Part shown: positions 5,321-16,102 of the stretch, piece after piece
Position numbering within the stretch: position 1 is the first letter of the stretch
Layout of the letters: each line of letters starts with the position of its first letter
From: Gammaproteobacteria bacterium
GTDB taxonomy: Bacteria; Pseudomonadota; Gammaproteobacteria; HK1
NCBI GenBank assembly: GCA_021773795.1
Contig: JAJFJT010000012.1
Location: 1 to 64,000 of the forward strand
Reading direction: 5' to 3'
DNA: 64,000 bases
The notes under the pieces: generated by a model
Told to the model about the DNA's origin: nothing
Seen by the model: only the letters and a program-made list of their open reading frames with translations
Databases searched by the model: none
Translations under genes and position numbers: made by a program

Positions 5321-7047
5321 GCGAGGTGCACGACATTCAGTTTCGCGGTCGGCGTTTGCTGGTTCTGGCGATGATGGCGGTGCTAGCGGGCGCCCTGTTG
5401 TGGCGAGCGGTCGATCTGCAACTGAGCCACCAGGGATTTTTGCAGCGCCAGGGGGCAGCACGCTATCTGCGCAGCGTCAAGATCCCGGCTCATCGCGGCA
5501 TGATTCTCGATCGTAATGGTGAGCCGCTGGCCATCAGCACCCCAGTGGATTCGGTGTGGGCCCATCCCCGGGAGCTATTGGCATCAACGCCGGATTGGCA
5601 AGTGCTTGCCCGCTTGCTGGATCGGGAGCCCAAACGTTTGCAGCGTTTGGTGAAATCCCGTCAACAGCGGGAATTCATTTATCTCAAGCGGCACGTGGAA
5701 CCTGCGCTGGCAAGCAAGCTGAAAAAGCTGCGGCTGCCGGGTATTTACCTGCAGCGTGAATACCGGCGCTACTACCCGGCGACGGAAGGGGCTGCCCACG
5801 TGGTGGGTTTTACCAACGTAGATGATCAGGGACAAGAAGGCCTGGAACTTGCCTTCGATGAGTGGCTACGTGGTGTGGACGGTAGCAAGCAGGTGATTCG
5901 TGATCGCCTGGGTCGTGCAGTAGAGGAGGTGGCGCGCATCGCCGCACCCCGCCCGGGGCGTGATCTGGTGCTGAGTATAGATCTGCGCATACAGTCGCTT
6001 GCCTATCGTGCGCTCAAGACGGCAGTACAGCGCCACGGCGCCCGTGCCGGTTCTCTGGTATTGCTCGATGTGCATAGTGGCGAGGTGCTGGCGATGGTGA
6101 ACCAGCCCTCCTATAACCCCAATAATGGTGCCGAGCGAGTTAGCGCCCACTTCCGTAATCGCGCGGTGACCGATGTCTTTGAGCCGGGCTCTACCCTTAA
6201 ACCATTGACCATCCTGAGTGCTCTTGAAAGCGGGTTGTATCGACCGGAAACGGTGATTGATACCGCACCCGGCTATTTTATGGTGGGCCGCTATACGGTT
6301 AAGGACCATCGGAATTACGGTCCGTTAAGCGTTGCCGAGGTGGTGAAGAAATCCAGCAATGTGGGGGCTAGTCGCATTGCTCTCCATATTCCGGCGGAGC
6401 AATTGTGGCAGAGCTTTGCCCGCATGGGCTTGGGGGAAGTGCCGGGCAGCGCTTTTCCGGGTGAGGCGGCAGGGCGCTTTAGCCATTATTCCAGTTGGGG
6501 CGAAATCGAGCAGGCCACACTGGCCTTTGGCTACGGGCTGTCCGTCAGCACCCTGCAGTTGGCGCGCATTTACGTGGCCATCGGCAATGGCGGCGCCTTG
6601 CCGGAGCTGAGTTTTCAGCGCCGTGATGGCGCCGTATCTTCCCGTTCGGTGGCCACCCCGGCGGTAGCCCGCCAGGTGGTGAAGATTCTCGAAGGTGTGG
6701 TGGCACCGGGCGGTACCGGTGGCCGGGCGAAGGTTGCTGGCTACCGCATTGCGGGCAAGACCGGAACGGTACGCAAGAGTACGGCCGGGGGTTATGCCGA
6801 TAACCGCTACCTTGCTATTTTTGCCGGGCTTGCGCCGGCCAGCCGTCCGCGGGTGGCGGCGGTGGTAACCATCGATGAGCCTGCCGGAGATGAATACTAC
6901 GGTGGTCAGGTGGCGGCACCGGTTTTTGCCGAGCTCATGGCGGGCGCTCTGCGCTTGCTGGGGGTCGCTCCCGATGAGCAGGCCACTGTATTGGCTTCCA
7001 ATGGGCCGTTACCGGCGTCAGCCCCGGCCGGGGCTTCGGTGCACTGA
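5317..7047 (+). CDS. ftsI: Peptidoglycan D,D-transpeptidase FtsI (PBP3)
   Basis: FtsI cross-links septal peptidoglycan. The 576-residue protein starts at GTG 5317, overlapping the ftsL stop. It has an N-terminal membrane anchor (about residues 10-30), a pedestal domain with RGMILDRNGEPLA, and a transpeptidase domain with all three active-site motifs: STLK at 292-295 (nucleophile S292), SSN at 346-348, and KTGT at 481-484. It overlaps the murE start by one base. Nothing suggests altered beta-lactam binding. Confidence 0.97.
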   Translation: MSEVHDIQFRGRRLLVLAMMAVLAGALLWRAVDLQLSHQGFLQRQGAARYLRSVKIPAHRGMILDRNGEPLAISTPVDSVWAHPRELLASTPDWQVLARLLDREPKRLQRLVKSRQQREFIYLKRHVEPALASKLKKLRLPGIYLQREYRRYYPATEGAAHVVGFTNVDDQGQEGLELAFDEWLRGVDGSKQVIRDRLGRAVEEVARIAAPRPGRDLVLSIDLRIQSLAYRALKTAVQRHGARAGSLVLLDVHSGEVLAMVNQPSYNPNNGAERVSAHFRNRAVTDVFEPGSTLKPLTILSALESGLYRPETVIDTAPGYFMVGRYTVKDHRNYGPLSVAEVVKKSSNVGASRIALHIPAEQLWQSFARMGLGEVPGSAFPGEAAGRFSHYSSWGEIEQATLAFGYGLSVSTLQLARIYVAIGNGGALPELSFQRRDGAVSSRSVATPAVARQVVKILEGVVAPGGTGGRAKVAGYRIAGKTGTVRKSTAGGYADNRYLAIFAGLAPASRPRVAAVVTIDEPAGDEYYGGQVAAPVFAELMAGALRLLGVAPDEQATVLASNGPLPASAPAGASVH

Positions 7048-8558
7048 TGCAGCCTCATTCCACTCTATCTTCCTGCCCGTTGGCCGAGCTTTTTCGGGGC
7101 TTTGCACCGGTGCCTTTTGACTCCGAATGCCTGGTGCGGGGGCTCAGCCTTGATAGCCGCAGTGTGCGGCCCGGGGATGTCTTTTTTGCCCGTCGGGGAC
7201 AGAGTGTGGATGCCGGGTGTCACCTTGGGGAGGCGGCTCGCGCGGGTGCCGTTGCGCTGGTGGTGGAGGGCGAAATACCCGGCTGTAAGCAACGCCATGG
7301 GGTGCCACTATTGAAGGTGCGCCAGCTCACGGCCACCATCGGCCGAGTAGCTCATCGCTTCTTTCGCAAACCTTCAGAAACACTGCAAGTTATCGGTGTG
7401 ACCGGCACCAATGGCAAGACCTCGGTCAGCCATTTTATTGCCCATGGCTTGCATCAATGGGCCGGCAGTTGCGGCCTGATTGGCACCTTGGGGCGCGGCC
7501 TCTACGGTTCGTTGCAAGACACCAATCACACCACCCCCGACGCGATTCGCCTGCATTGCACATTGGCCAAGGTGCGCGATAGCGGTGCCCGTCATCTGGC
7601 GATGGAGGTGTCCTCCCATGGGCTCTCTCAGGAGCGGACCGCCGGCATCGCCTTTGATGTGGCGGTATTCACCAACCTGAGCCGCGATCATCTGGATTAT
7701 CACGGCGATCTCGCCGCCTATGCCAGCGCCAAGCGTCGCCTGTTCGAATACCCGGGGCTGCGTTATGCGGTACTCAACGGCAATGATCCTTTTTCCCGGG
7801 AACTGCAAGGTGCGTTGCCGGCTACCGCCGAGGTGCTGGATTTCGCCCTTACCGGTACGCGCATGTGGACGGGTGCGCCAGCGTTGTTGGGTGAGTTGGC
7901 CAGCGCGACACCCGATGGCCTGGAAATGCGGGTGCGGACACCTTGGGGCCAGGCCGAGTGGCACAGTGCGTTGCTGGGGCGTTTCAATGCGGAAAACCTG
8001 CTCGCAAGTCTAGCCGGCCTGTTGGCCTGCGGGATGCCACTCGCCCGGGCGGTAACTGCACTGGCGAGCATCCCCCCGGTGCCGGGACGGATGCAGCGGC
8101 TGAGCGCCGAGGGTGGAGTTCAGGTGGTGGTGGATTATGCCCATACCCCGGATGCTTTGCGCTTGGCCCTGCATAGCCTCCGGGCATACACCCGCGGCCG
8201 CTTGTGGTGTGTCTTTGGCTGTGGTGGTGATCGTGATCAGGGCAAACGCCCGCAGATGGGGCGGATTGCCGAGCAGGGCGCGGATGTGGTGGTGCTCACT
8301 AATGATAATCCGCGTTCCGAGGATGCTCAGCTGATCATCAACGATATTCTTGGTGGCATGGCCGAGCCGGAGAAAGTCCGTCTTATCCCGCAGCGGGAGG
8401 AGGCGATACAAAGCACCATTGCCGCCGCTGCTAAAGATGGTGATCTGGTGCTCATCGCGGGTAAGGGCCATGAGGCTTGGCAGGAGCTTAACGGTGTACG
8501 CAAGGCCTTTAGCGATGTGGCTGTAGCGCGTGCCGCCCTCGGGATGGATCCGGAGTGA
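7047..8558 (+). CDS. murE: UDP-MurNAc-L-Ala-D-Glu--meso-diaminopimelate ligase
   Basis: MurE adds the third amino acid to the peptidoglycan stem peptide. The 503-residue protein has the ATP loop GTNGKTS at 120-126, the central DYAHTPDAL motif, and DNPR at 420-423, which reads out meso-diaminopimelate rather than lysine. The DNPR motif therefore predicts Gram-negative type peptidoglycan. The start overlaps the ftsI stop, and murF overlaps its 3' end by 4 bp. Confidence 0.97.
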   Translation: MQPHSTLSSCPLAELFRGFAPVPFDSECLVRGLSLDSRSVRPGDVFFARRGQSVDAGCHLGEAARAGAVALVVEGEIPGCKQRHGVPLLKVRQLTATIGRVAHRFFRKPSETLQVIGVTGTNGKTSVSHFIAHGLHQWAGSCGLIGTLGRGLYGSLQDTNHTTPDAIRLHCTLAKVRDSGARHLAMEVSSHGLSQERTAGIAFDVAVFTNLSRDHLDYHGDLAAYASAKRRLFEYPGLRYAVLNGNDPFSRELQGALPATAEVLDFALTGTRMWTGAPALLGELASATPDGLEMRVRTPWGQAEWHSALLGRFNAENLLASLAGLLACGMPLARAVTALASIPPVPGRMQRLSAEGGVQVVVDYAHTPDALRLALHSLRAYTRGRLWCVFGCGGDRDQGKRPQMGRIAEQGADVVVLTNDNPRSEDAQLIINDILGGMAEPEKVRLIPQREEAIQSTIAAAAKDGDLVLIAGKGHEAWQELNGVRKAFSDVAVARAALGMDPE

Positions 8559-9901
8559 TTCAGATGCGCGTATCCGAGGCCGCTGCGGCACTTTCGGTCC
8601 CCTTTCGTGGAGACGATGTTGAATTCCAGGGGGTGGGAACCGATTCCCGCTGCTTGTGCCGTGGGGCCCTGTTTGTGGCCCTTCGGGGAGATAAATATGA
8701 CGGCCGCATGTTCATCGAGCATGCTTGCCAACGCGGTGCAGCAGCCGTTATAGCGGAGCACGAGGAGAACTGTGCCGTTCCCTCCATCAAGGTACGCGAT
8801 AGCCGGCTCGCACTGGGTAGCCTGGCTGCGGTCTGGCGAGGGAAGTTTTCCATCCCGGTGGTGGGAATTACCGGCAGCAATGGCAAGACCACGGTTAAAG
8901 AGATGTTGGCGGCGATGCTGCGGGTAGAGGGTGATGTACTGGCTACTCACGGCAATCTGAACAACGAGATCGGCTTGCCATTGACCCTGCTGCAACTGGC
9001 CGAGCGCCACAGCTTTGCGGTGGTGGAAATGGGGGCCAGCCGTCTCGGGGAAATTGCCTATCTGAGTGCTATCACCAGGCCAACGGTCGGGGTATTAACA
9101 CTGTGTGCGCCGGCTCACCTGGAAGGCTTCGGTAGTGTTGAGCAGATTGCCCGCGCCAAGGGCGAGTTACTGGACGCGTTGAGTGCAGATGGTATCGCGG
9201 TGATTAATGCTGACGACGCCTACGCTGATTTGTGGCGCGATCTGGCCGGTGAGCGTCAGATTCTGTCCTTTGGTCTGGAGAAAACGGCTGATGTGAGCGC
9301 CCGTTGGCAGCAAAGTGGAGTGGGTAGCGAGCTGGAAATCCATGCCTGGGGCAAGCCTCTTTGTAAGGCCAAACTGGCGCTGCCGGGCCGTCATAACGTT
9401 ATGAATGCCTTGGCCGCAAGCGCCGCTGCTCTGGCATTGGGTTTGTCTGGCGAGAGTATTTGCTGTGGCCTGGAAGCGGTGGAGCCTATTCCCGGGCGTT
9501 TGTACTGCACTCAAGGTATCCATGGCATCACCCTCATCGACGACAGCTATAACGCCAATCCCAACTCCCTTGATGCCGCCCTCGAAGTGCTGGTGGTGGG
9601 CCCGGGGGAGCACTGGCTGGTGCTTGGCGATATGGCCGAGCTGGGGGTAGAGGCTGAGGAATTACATCGCCAGTCGGGGCTAGCGGCGCGAGCGAGCGGG
9701 GTCAACCGGCTCTTTGGCCTGGGTCCACTAGGCAAACTGGCAGCCAGCACCTTTGGTTCTGGAGGCGAGCATTTTTCGAGTGAGGCGGCGCTACTAGAGG
9801 CATTGCAGCGCGATCTTCACCCACAGGTCTCACTACTGGTTAAGGGCTCGCGCATGATGGGCCTGGAACGGGTGGTTCAGGCCTTGCGGGGAGAGCACTG
9901 A
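8555..9901 (+). CDS. murF: UDP-MurNAc-tripeptide--D-Ala-D-Ala ligase
   Basis: MurF joins D-Ala-D-Ala to the UDP-MurNAc tripeptide in the last cytoplasmic ligase step. The 448-residue protein has the ATP loop GSNGKTT at 107-113, HGNLNNEIGLPLTLL, and IDDSYNANPNSLDAAL in the central domain, all typical of MurF. It starts at GTG 8555, overlapping the murE stop (GTGA); ATG 8564 is an alternative. Confidence 0.97.
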   Translation: MIQMRVSEAAAALSVPFRGDDVEFQGVGTDSRCLCRGALFVALRGDKYDGRMFIEHACQRGAAAVIAEHEENCAVPSIKVRDSRLALGSLAAVWRGKFSIPVVGITGSNGKTTVKEMLAAMLRVEGDVLATHGNLNNEIGLPLTLLQLAERHSFAVVEMGASRLGEIAYLSAITRPTVGVLTLCAPAHLEGFGSVEQIARAKGELLDALSADGIAVINADDAYADLWRDLAGERQILSFGLEKTADVSARWQQSGVGSELEIHAWGKPLCKAKLALPGRHNVMNALAASAAALALGLSGESICCGLEAVEPIPGRLYCTQGIHGITLIDDSYNANPNSLDAALEVLVVGPGEHWLVLGDMAELGVEAEELHRQSGLAARASGVNRLFGLGPLGKLAASTFGSGGEHFSSEAALLEALQRDLHPQVSLLVKGSRMMGLERVVQALRGEH

Positions 9902-9904
9902 GCC

Positions 9905-10987
9905 ATGTTGTTATTGATGCTGGACCATCTAATCGACCTCCACAGTGGTTTTGCGGTACTGCAGTATCTGACCCTGCGGGCGATCCTTGGGGTACTGACA
10001 GCGCTGCTGATCTCCTTCGTGGTGGGGCCCGCGTTGATACGCTGGCTGGAGCATTACCAGATTGGCCAGACTGTGCGTGACGACGGCCCTCAGACCCATT
10101 TGATAAAGGCGGGCACGCCCACCATGGGCGGGGTGCTGATTTTGGTAGGCATCGCCTTTAGTACCCTGTTGTGGGCAGATTTAAGCAACCGCTTCGTCTG
10201 GGTGGCGCTCATCGTCACCCTGCTGTTCGGGGTGGTGGGCTGGGTCGACGACTACATCAAGCTGGTGCGTGGTGATCCCAAGGGGCTGCGTTCACGCAAG
10301 AAGTTTCTGTGGCAATCACTCATCGGTTTTGGCTGTGCCTTGTTCCTTTATCTAAGCCGGAATTCCGCTGCCGAAGTGCAGCTGCTAATACCGATGATGC
10401 GGGATGTGGCCATTCCTCTGGGTTGGGGTTTCATCGCGCTCACTTACCTGGTGGTGGTTGGTTCCAGTAACGCGGTCAATCTCACCGATGGCCTTGATGG
10501 TCTGGCGATCTTGCCGACGGTGATGGTTGCCGGGGCCCTGGGAATCTTTGCCTATGTCACCGGACACCTGAATTTTTCTGCTTATCTCGGCTTTCCCTAC
10601 ATAGCGGGCACCGGTGAGTTGGCGGTGTTCTGCGGGGCCATCGTGGGCGCGGGTCTCGGTTTCCTCTGGTTCAACACCTATCCGGCACAGGTCTTCATGG
10701 GTGATATCGGTGCCCTGGCACTGGGTGCAGCCCTTGGTATCGTGGCGGTGATCGTGCGCCAGGAACTGGTGCTGGTGCTCATGGGTGGCGTGTTTGTAGC
10801 GGAGACGATCTCGGTCATTCTGCAGGTGGGTTCCTACAAGCTAACGGGGCGACGCATTTTTCGCATGGCGCCCCTGCATCACCACTTTGAACTCAAGGGC
10901 TGGCCCGAGCCACGGGTCATTGTGCGCTTCTGGATCATCACGGTAATCCTGGTGCTGGCTGGTCTTGCGACCCTGAAGATTCGGTAG
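9905..10987 (+). CDS. mraY: Phospho-MurNAc-pentapeptide translocase MraY
   Basis: MraY transfers phospho-MurNAc-pentapeptide to undecaprenyl phosphate, making lipid I in the inner membrane. The 360-residue polytopic protein shows the family landmarks in order: [10 protein letters not shown], the catalytic [32 protein letters not shown] and the C-terminal [19 protein letters not shown]. About ten membrane helices are visible. It starts 3 bp after murF; ATG 9917 is a possible shorter start. Confidence 0.97.
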   Translation: MLLLMLDHLIDLHSGFAVLQYLTLRAILGVLTALLISFVVGPALIRWLEHYQIGQTVRDDGPQTHLIKAGTPTMGGVLILVGIAFSTLLWADLSNRFVWVALIVTLLFGVVGWVDDYIKLVRGDPKGLRSRKKFLWQSLIGFGCALFLYLSRNSAAEVQLLIPMMRDVAIPLGWGFIALTYLVVVGSSNAVNLTDGLDGLAILPTVMVAGALGIFAYVTGHLNFSAYLGFPYIAGTGELAVFCGAIVGAGLGFLWFNTYPAQVFMGDIGALALGAALGIVAVIVRQELVLVLMGGVFVAETISVILQVGSYKLTGRRIFRMAPLHHHFELKGWPEPRVIVRFWIITVILVLAGLATLKIR

Positions 10988-11046
10988 TCATGAGCCATGT
11001 ACACGCACACACGCACGCAGCCATGGCGCAACGAGGGATTCGCTCC

Positions 11047-12402
11047 ATGAGCCGCCGACCGCTACTGGCCGGGGGAAAGGCCGTGATCGTGGGGCTTGGC
11101 CTCACCGGCCTGTCCGTGGCCCGTTATCTGGTGGCGAACGGGGTTTCCTTTAGCGTGGTGGATACACGCAAACAGCCGCTGGGGCTGGAAGAGTTTTGTC
11201 GCGAGTTTCCCGGGGTAGAAATTCATACCGGCGGGCTGGCGGAGGTGCCGCTGCAAGTGGCCGATGAGATCGTGCTCAGCCCCGGCGTGCCGCGCAGGGA
11301 TCCGATGATCCAGCGCTTGTTAAAACAGGGCGTGCCGGTAATCGGTGACGTAGAACTGTTTGCCCGCACCGTGAGCGCCCCGCTGATTGCGGTGACTGGT
11401 TCCAATGGTAAGAGCACGGTAACCACTTTGCTGGGCGAGATGGCAGGCATGGCGGGTATCGCCGTACGTACCGGCGGCAATCTGGGGCCACCAGCACTCG
11501 ATTTACTCGCGGATGCTCCGGCAGAGCTCTATGTACTTGAACTTTCCAGCTTCCAGCTGGAGAGCCTGAATTCCCTCGCACCATGTGCCGCCACGGTACT
11601 GAATTTGAGCCCTGATCACCTTGATCACCATGGCGATATGGCCGGCTATATCGCGGCCAAGCAGCGGATTTTTCGCCATGCTACCAGCCGGGTGTTAAAT
11701 CTCGATGATCCTCTGGTGCGAGCTATGGAGGGAGCTGGGGCACGCATCGGTTTTGGCTTGGGGATTCCTCGGGAGGGAGATTTTGGACTGATAACCGTGG
11801 CCGGTGAATCCTGGCTGGCCTGGGGTTCGCGCCGTCTCATGCGGGTTAGTGAGATGGCTCTTGCAGGGGCCCACAACGTGGCCAACGCCCTGGCTGCGCT
11901 GGCGCTGGGCAATGCGGCGGGTATACCGCGTGCCGCCATGTGTGAGGCCTTGCGCCATTTTAGCGGCCTGCCCCATCGCTGCCAGCGGGTGGCGGAGTTT
12001 GATGGCGTTGCCTGGTACAACGACTCCAAGGCCACCAATGTGGCATCAACCGTAGCGGCCATTTACGGTCTTTCCCATGGGGGAGAAAAACTTGTACTGA
12101 TCGCCGGTGGCAGGGGTAAGGGTGCGGATTTTACAGCACTGACCGAGGCAGTCTCCCGGCGGGTGCGGGCGGTGGTGCTTATTGGCGAGGATGCGGGGCG
12201 TATTGCCCGCACCCTGAGCGCTGTCGCCCCCATCGTGCGGGCCACCTCCATGGTAGCAGCGGTAGCGGCATCCCGGCGTCTTGCTCATCCGGGGGATCGG
12301 GTGTTGTTGGCCCCAGCCTGTGCCAGTTTTGACATGTTTACAGACTATCGCGCCCGCGGTGAGGCTTTTATGGCCGCGGTCAGGGCGGAGCAGGCGCGAT
12401 GA
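11047..12402 (+). CDS. murD: UDP-MurNAc-L-Ala--D-glutamate ligase
   Basis: MurD adds D-glutamate to UDP-MurNAc-L-Ala. The protein has a Rossmann-like N-terminus (KAVIVGLGLTGLSVARYL), the ATP loop TGSNGKSTVTTLLGE, WYNDSKATNVAST and a C-terminal ligase domain. I choose ATG 11047 (451 residues) because AGGGA lies 8 bp upstream and the N-terminus then matches the family. An in-frame ATG at 10990, only 2 bp after mraY, would add 19 residues rich in His (MSHVHAHTHAAMAQRGIRS), unlike other MurD proteins. ftsW overlaps the 3' end by 4 bp. Confidence 0.95.
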   Translation: MSRRPLLAGGKAVIVGLGLTGLSVARYLVANGVSFSVVDTRKQPLGLEEFCREFPGVEIHTGGLAEVPLQVADEIVLSPGVPRRDPMIQRLLKQGVPVIGDVELFARTVSAPLIAVTGSNGKSTVTTLLGEMAGMAGIAVRTGGNLGPPALDLLADAPAELYVLELSSFQLESLNSLAPCAATVLNLSPDHLDHHGDMAGYIAAKQRIFRHATSRVLNLDDPLVRAMEGAGARIGFGLGIPREGDFGLITVAGESWLAWGSRRLMRVSEMALAGAHNVANALAALALGNAAGIPRAAMCEALRHFSGLPHRCQRVAEFDGVAWYNDSKATNVASTVAAIYGLSHGGEKLVLIAGGRGKGADFTALTEAVSRRVRAVVLIGEDAGRIARTLSAVAPIVRATSMVAAVAASRRLAHPGDRVLLAPACASFDMFTDYRARGEAFMAAVRAEQAR

Positions 12403-13571
12403 ACTTGTATGTTGGCACCCAGGCAGTTCCGTTTACAGCAGCTGCGTCACAGCGTGGCCAGCGGCCACTGGATGGCTATTTGTTGTGCACCGCTGCGGTA
12501 CTGGTGGGCCTGGGGCTGGTGATGGTGGCCTCGGCCACGGTAACGCATGGCGCGCGCGACTTTTCCGAGCCGCTACATTTTTTCTGGCGCCAGCTTGGCC
12601 ACACTGGTCTTGGGGTGCTGCTGGGCTTCGTGGTTTTGCAGGTGGAATTGGAAAGCTGGCAACGGACTAGTGGTGTTTTGTTGCTGATCGGCATTGTGTT
12701 GCTCGCGTTGGTGTTAATTCCGGGTATAGGCCGCGAGATCAACGGCAGCATGCGTTGGCTCGCAGTGGGGCCGCTACGAATGCAGCCCTCGGAGTTGGTA
12801 AAGCTGCTGATGCCCATCTACCTGGCGGGCTATATGGTGCGCCGTAGCAACGAAGTGCAAAACACGCTGTGGGGTTTTGCCAAGCCCTTGGTGGTGCTGG
12901 GGCTGATCGCCGTATTGTTTCTCATGGAGCCCGATTACGGGGCCACCGTGGTGCTGTTCGCCACCATCCTCGGCATGTTGTTTCTGGGGGGCGTACCACT
13001 GCCCATTTTTTCCGTTTGGGTGGCTGCCATAGGGGGGCTGATGATGGTTATTGTGGTCGCTGCCCCTTATCGGGTTGAACGGCTGACCACCTTTATGGAC
13101 CCTTGGGCGGATCCCTTCGACAGCGGTTTTCAATTGACCCAGGCGCTGATCGCCATTGGTCGTGGTGAGTGGTTTGGCGTCGGCCTGGGGGAAAGCGTGC
13201 AGAAGCTCTTTTATCTGCCCGAGGCGCATACCGATTTTCTGTTTGCGGTGTTGGGGGAGGAGTTGGGTTTTGCCGGCATGGCCTTCGTTATTACGGCCTT
13301 CAGTGTGCTGGTGTGGCGCTGCTTCGTCATTGCGCGGCGCGCCGAGCGTCGTGGTCAGCCCTTCGCGGTCTATCTTTGCTATGGCCTCGGGCTTGCCTTC
13401 GGTCTGCAGGCCTTCATCAATATCGGCGTCAATATGGGTTTGTTACCCACCAAGGGCCTGGTCTTGCCACTGATGAGTTACGGCGGCTCCAGTCTGGTGA
13501 TGAACTGCATTGCCGTGGCCTTCATTTTGCGTGCGGACTATGAGGCCGGGAGGACCAGCGATGAGCGCTGA
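12399..13571 (+). CDS. ftsW: Septal peptidoglycan glycosyltransferase FtsW
   Basis: FtsW is the SEDS-family polymerase that works with FtsI at the septum. The 390-residue protein has about ten membrane helices. Motifs include EPDYGATVVL, the large periplasmic loop with YRVERLTTFMDPWADPFDSG, EAHTDFLFAVLGEELGF, and GLLPTKGLVLPLMSYGGSSL near the C-terminus. It lies between murD and murG and overlaps both, the usual order. Confidence 0.97.
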   Translation: MNLYVGTQAVPFTAAASQRGQRPLDGYLLCTAAVLVGLGLVMVASATVTHGARDFSEPLHFFWRQLGHTGLGVLLGFVVLQVELESWQRTSGVLLLIGIVLLALVLIPGIGREINGSMRWLAVGPLRMQPSELVKLLMPIYLAGYMVRRSNEVQNTLWGFAKPLVVLGLIAVLFLMEPDYGATVVLFATILGMLFLGGVPLPIFSVWVAAIGGLMMVIVVAAPYRVERLTTFMDPWADPFDSGFQLTQALIAIGRGEWFGVGLGESVQKLFYLPEAHTDFLFAVLGEELGFAGMAFVITAFSVLVWRCFVIARRAERRGQPFAVYLCYGLGLAFGLQAFINIGVNMGLLPTKGLVLPLMSYGGSSLVMNCIAVAFILRADYEAGRTSDER

Positions 13572-14649
13572 GCGTATCCATATCCTTATTGCAGCTGGCG
13601 GTACCGGGGGGCACGTCTATCCGGCCTTAGCGGTGGCTGAGGAATTGCGTGCCGGCGGCTACGGGGTTGCCTGGTTGGGTACGCGCGATGGTCTTGAGGC
13701 GCGGGTGGTGCCCGCGGCTGGTTTTAAAATCGAATTTCTGCCGGTACGACCGCTACGAGGCGGACGCATCCGTAATCGCCTGTTAGCGCCCCTGCATTTA
13801 TTAGCTGCGTTGATGCGGGCCTTCGGCTTTATCCACCGTTGCCGCGCACGCGCCATATTAGGCATGGGGGGGTATGTATCTGGCCCGGCGGGAATTGCTG
13901 CGCGCTTGGCCGGCTGCCGCTTGCTGGTGCATGAGCAAAATGCCGTTCCTGGCCTCACTAATCGGATCCTCGCGCGCCTGGCGCATCGGCTGATGGAGGG
14001 GTTTCCCGGTAGTTTCCCGAGTTCCCGGGGGGCGATTCATACGGGAAATCCGGTGCGCGGCGAGATCGTTGCTACCCAAAGCCCGGAACAGCAGCTGGCG
14101 GATCGCAGTGGGCCGTTACGCCTGCTGGTGCTTGGTGGCAGTCAGGGCGCCGAGGCCTTGAATAAGGCAGTGCCCGCCGCTTTGGCCGGATTACCCACCG
14201 GAGTTTCGGTGCAGGTGCGCCATCAGGCCGGGACTGGAAAGCTGGAACATACCCAGGCGGCTTACCGTGAGCGGGGGCTAAAGGCTGAAGTCGAGGCCTA
14301 TATCGAGGATATGGCCGGAGCCTATGACTGGGCGGATCTGGTGCTCTGCCGGGCCGGGGCCATGACCATTGCGGAGCTGGCCGCGGCTGGCCGTGGGGCA
14401 CTGCTGGTGCCCTATCCTCACGCCGTGGACGACCATCAGACTGCTAACGCACGCTATCTGAGTGATGCTGGTGCCGCCATTTTGTTGCCCCAGCACGAAT
14501 TCGACGGTTCGTCTTTAGCCCAGCTGCTGGCTGAACTTTCCCATGCCCGGGAACGGGTACTGGCGATGGCCGTGGCTGCCTGCCAGTTGGCTTGCCCGGA
14601 TGCGCGGGACCGGGTGGCGCAGCTCTGCATGGAGGCTTGTCATGCCTGA
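13561..14649 (+). CDS. murG: UDP-GlcNAc:lipid I N-acetylglucosaminyltransferase MurG
   Basis: MurG makes lipid II from lipid I on the cytoplasmic face of the membrane. It is a GT-B glycosyltransferase with the N-terminal [20 protein letters not shown] loop, [35 protein letters not shown] and [14 protein letters not shown] 13561 is chosen because GGGAGG precedes it and [14 protein letters not shown] fits the family; this gives 362 residues. It overlaps ftsW by 11 bp and murC by 8 bp. Confidence 0.97.
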   Translation: MSAERIHILIAAGGTGGHVYPALAVAEELRAGGYGVAWLGTRDGLEARVVPAAGFKIEFLPVRPLRGGRIRNRLLAPLHLLAALMRAFGFIHRCRARAILGMGGYVSGPAGIAARLAGCRLLVHEQNAVPGLTNRILARLAHRLMEGFPGSFPSSRGAIHTGNPVRGEIVATQSPEQQLADRSGPLRLLVLGGSQGAEALNKAVPAALAGLPTGVSVQVRHQAGTGKLEHTQAAYRERGLKAEVEAYIEDMAGAYDWADLVLCRAGAMTIAELAAAGRGALLVPYPHAVDDHQTANARYLSDAGAAILLPQHEFDGSSLAQLLAELSHARERVLAMAVAACQLACPDARDRVAQLCMEACHA

Positions 14650-16102
14650 GTCCGGCAAACAGCAAAAACCCATGTTGCCAGGGGAAGGTGGCGAGATGTC
14701 ACGTTGGATGCGACGGATTCGGCGCATCCATTTCGTTGGCATTGGGGGTGTGGGCATGGGAGGCATAGCCGAGGTGCTGCATACCCTGGGCTATGAGATC
14801 TCCGGTTCCGATGCGCGCGAGGGCGCCATGACCTCGCGGCTACGGGAGCTGGGCATCACCATTTACATAGGCCATGCCGCCGAGCAGGTGCATTGCCGCG
14901 ACGTTGTCGTGGTCACTACTGCGGTGGCGGGCGACAACGTCGAGGTGGCGGCGGCTCGGGCGGCGCACATTCCAGTGGTGCCGCGCGCACAGATGCTTGC
15001 CGAGCTCATGCGCTTTCGCTACGGCGTCGCGGTTGCCGGCACCCATGGCAAAACCACCACCACCAGCCTGGTGGCGAGTCTGCTTGCCGAGGGTGATTTG
15101 GACCCCACCTTCGTCATTGGCGGACGCCTGACCGGCGCCGGATCCCATGCGCGTCTCGGTAGTGGTCGTGTGCTGGTGGCGGAGGCGGATGAAAGTGATG
15201 CCTCCTTTTTGTGTTTGCAGCCAATCATCGCCGTGGTGACCAATGTTGATGAGGATCACATGGCCACCTATGGCGGGGACTTTTCCCGCCTGCGTGCGAG
15301 TTTCCTGGAGTTTCTCCATCACCTGCCCTTTTATGGCCTTGCGGTACTGTGTGTGGATGACCCTGTGGTACGCGAGATGTTGCCGGAGGTAGCGCGGCCG
15401 ATACTGACCTACGGAATTGAAACAGAAGCGGATTTCAGCGCCCACAATATCCGCCGCGAAGCGGGTCGTACCTGCTTCGAGGTGCTTATGCCGGACATCC
15501 CTGAGGCATTGACCCTCGAACTCAATCTGCCGGGTCACCACAACGTTGCCAATGCCCTGGCCGCCATTGCCATCGCCAAGGAATTGGGGGTGGCTGATGA
15601 CGCCTTGGTGAGTGGCCTGCGGGAATTCCAGGGTATTGCCCGACGCTGCCAGATTCACGGTGAAATTGCCGTCAACGGTGGCAAGGCCCTGCTCATCGAC
15701 GACTACGCCCACCACCCCCGCGAGATTGCCCCGACCCTGGAGGCGGTGCGCACCGGTTGGCCTGGCCGTCGCACGGTGGTGGTGTTCCAGCCCCATCGTT
15801 ATACCCGTACCCGGGATTTGTTTGAGGATTTTGCCCAGGTGCTCACTGGCGCGGATGTGTTGTACATCCTTGAGGTCTACGCCGCTGGCGAGACCCCGAT
15901 CAACGGTGCCGACGGCCGGGCCCTAGCCCGCGCGGTGCGCGCCCGCGGCCAGGTCGAGCCGGTATTTATGGCCGAGCACGATGAACTCAGGGCCGCCCTA
16001 GCTGCCACGCTGATGGCGGATGACATTCTCCTGACTCTGGGGGCGGGAGATATCGGTACCGTGGCCAGGGAGCTTGCCGAGCATGGGGTGCTCTCGGGAT
16101 GA
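14642..16102 (+). CDS. murC: UDP-MurNAc--L-alanine ligase
   Basis: MurC adds L-alanine to UDP-MurNAc, the first ligase step. It has [18 protein letters not shown] at the N-terminus, the ATP loop [22 protein letters not shown], and [14 protein letters not shown] in the central domain. ATG 14642 has GGAGG six bases upstream and gives 486 residues, close to other MurC proteins. ATG 14696 is a shorter alternative. It overlaps the murG stop and the murB start. Confidence 0.96.
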   Translation: MPESGKQQKPMLPGEGGEMSRWMRRIRRIHFVGIGGVGMGGIAEVLHTLGYEISGSDAREGAMTSRLRELGITIYIGHAAEQVHCRDVVVVTTAVAGDNVEVAAARAAHIPVVPRAQMLAELMRFRYGVAVAGTHGKTTTTSLVASLLAEGDLDPTFVIGGRLTGAGSHARLGSGRVLVAEADESDASFLCLQPIIAVVTNVDEDHMATYGGDFSRLRASFLEFLHHLPFYGLAVLCVDDPVVREMLPEVARPILTYGIETEADFSAHNIRREAGRTCFEVLMPDIPEALTLELNLPGHHNVANALAAIAIAKELGVADDALVSGLREFQGIARRCQIHGEIAVNGGKALLIDDYAHHPREIAPTLEAVRTGWPGRRTVVVFQPHRYTRTRDLFEDFAQVLTGADVLYILEVYAAGETPINGADGRALARAVRARGQVEPVFMAEHDELRAALAATLMADDILLTLGAGDIGTVARELAEHGVLSG

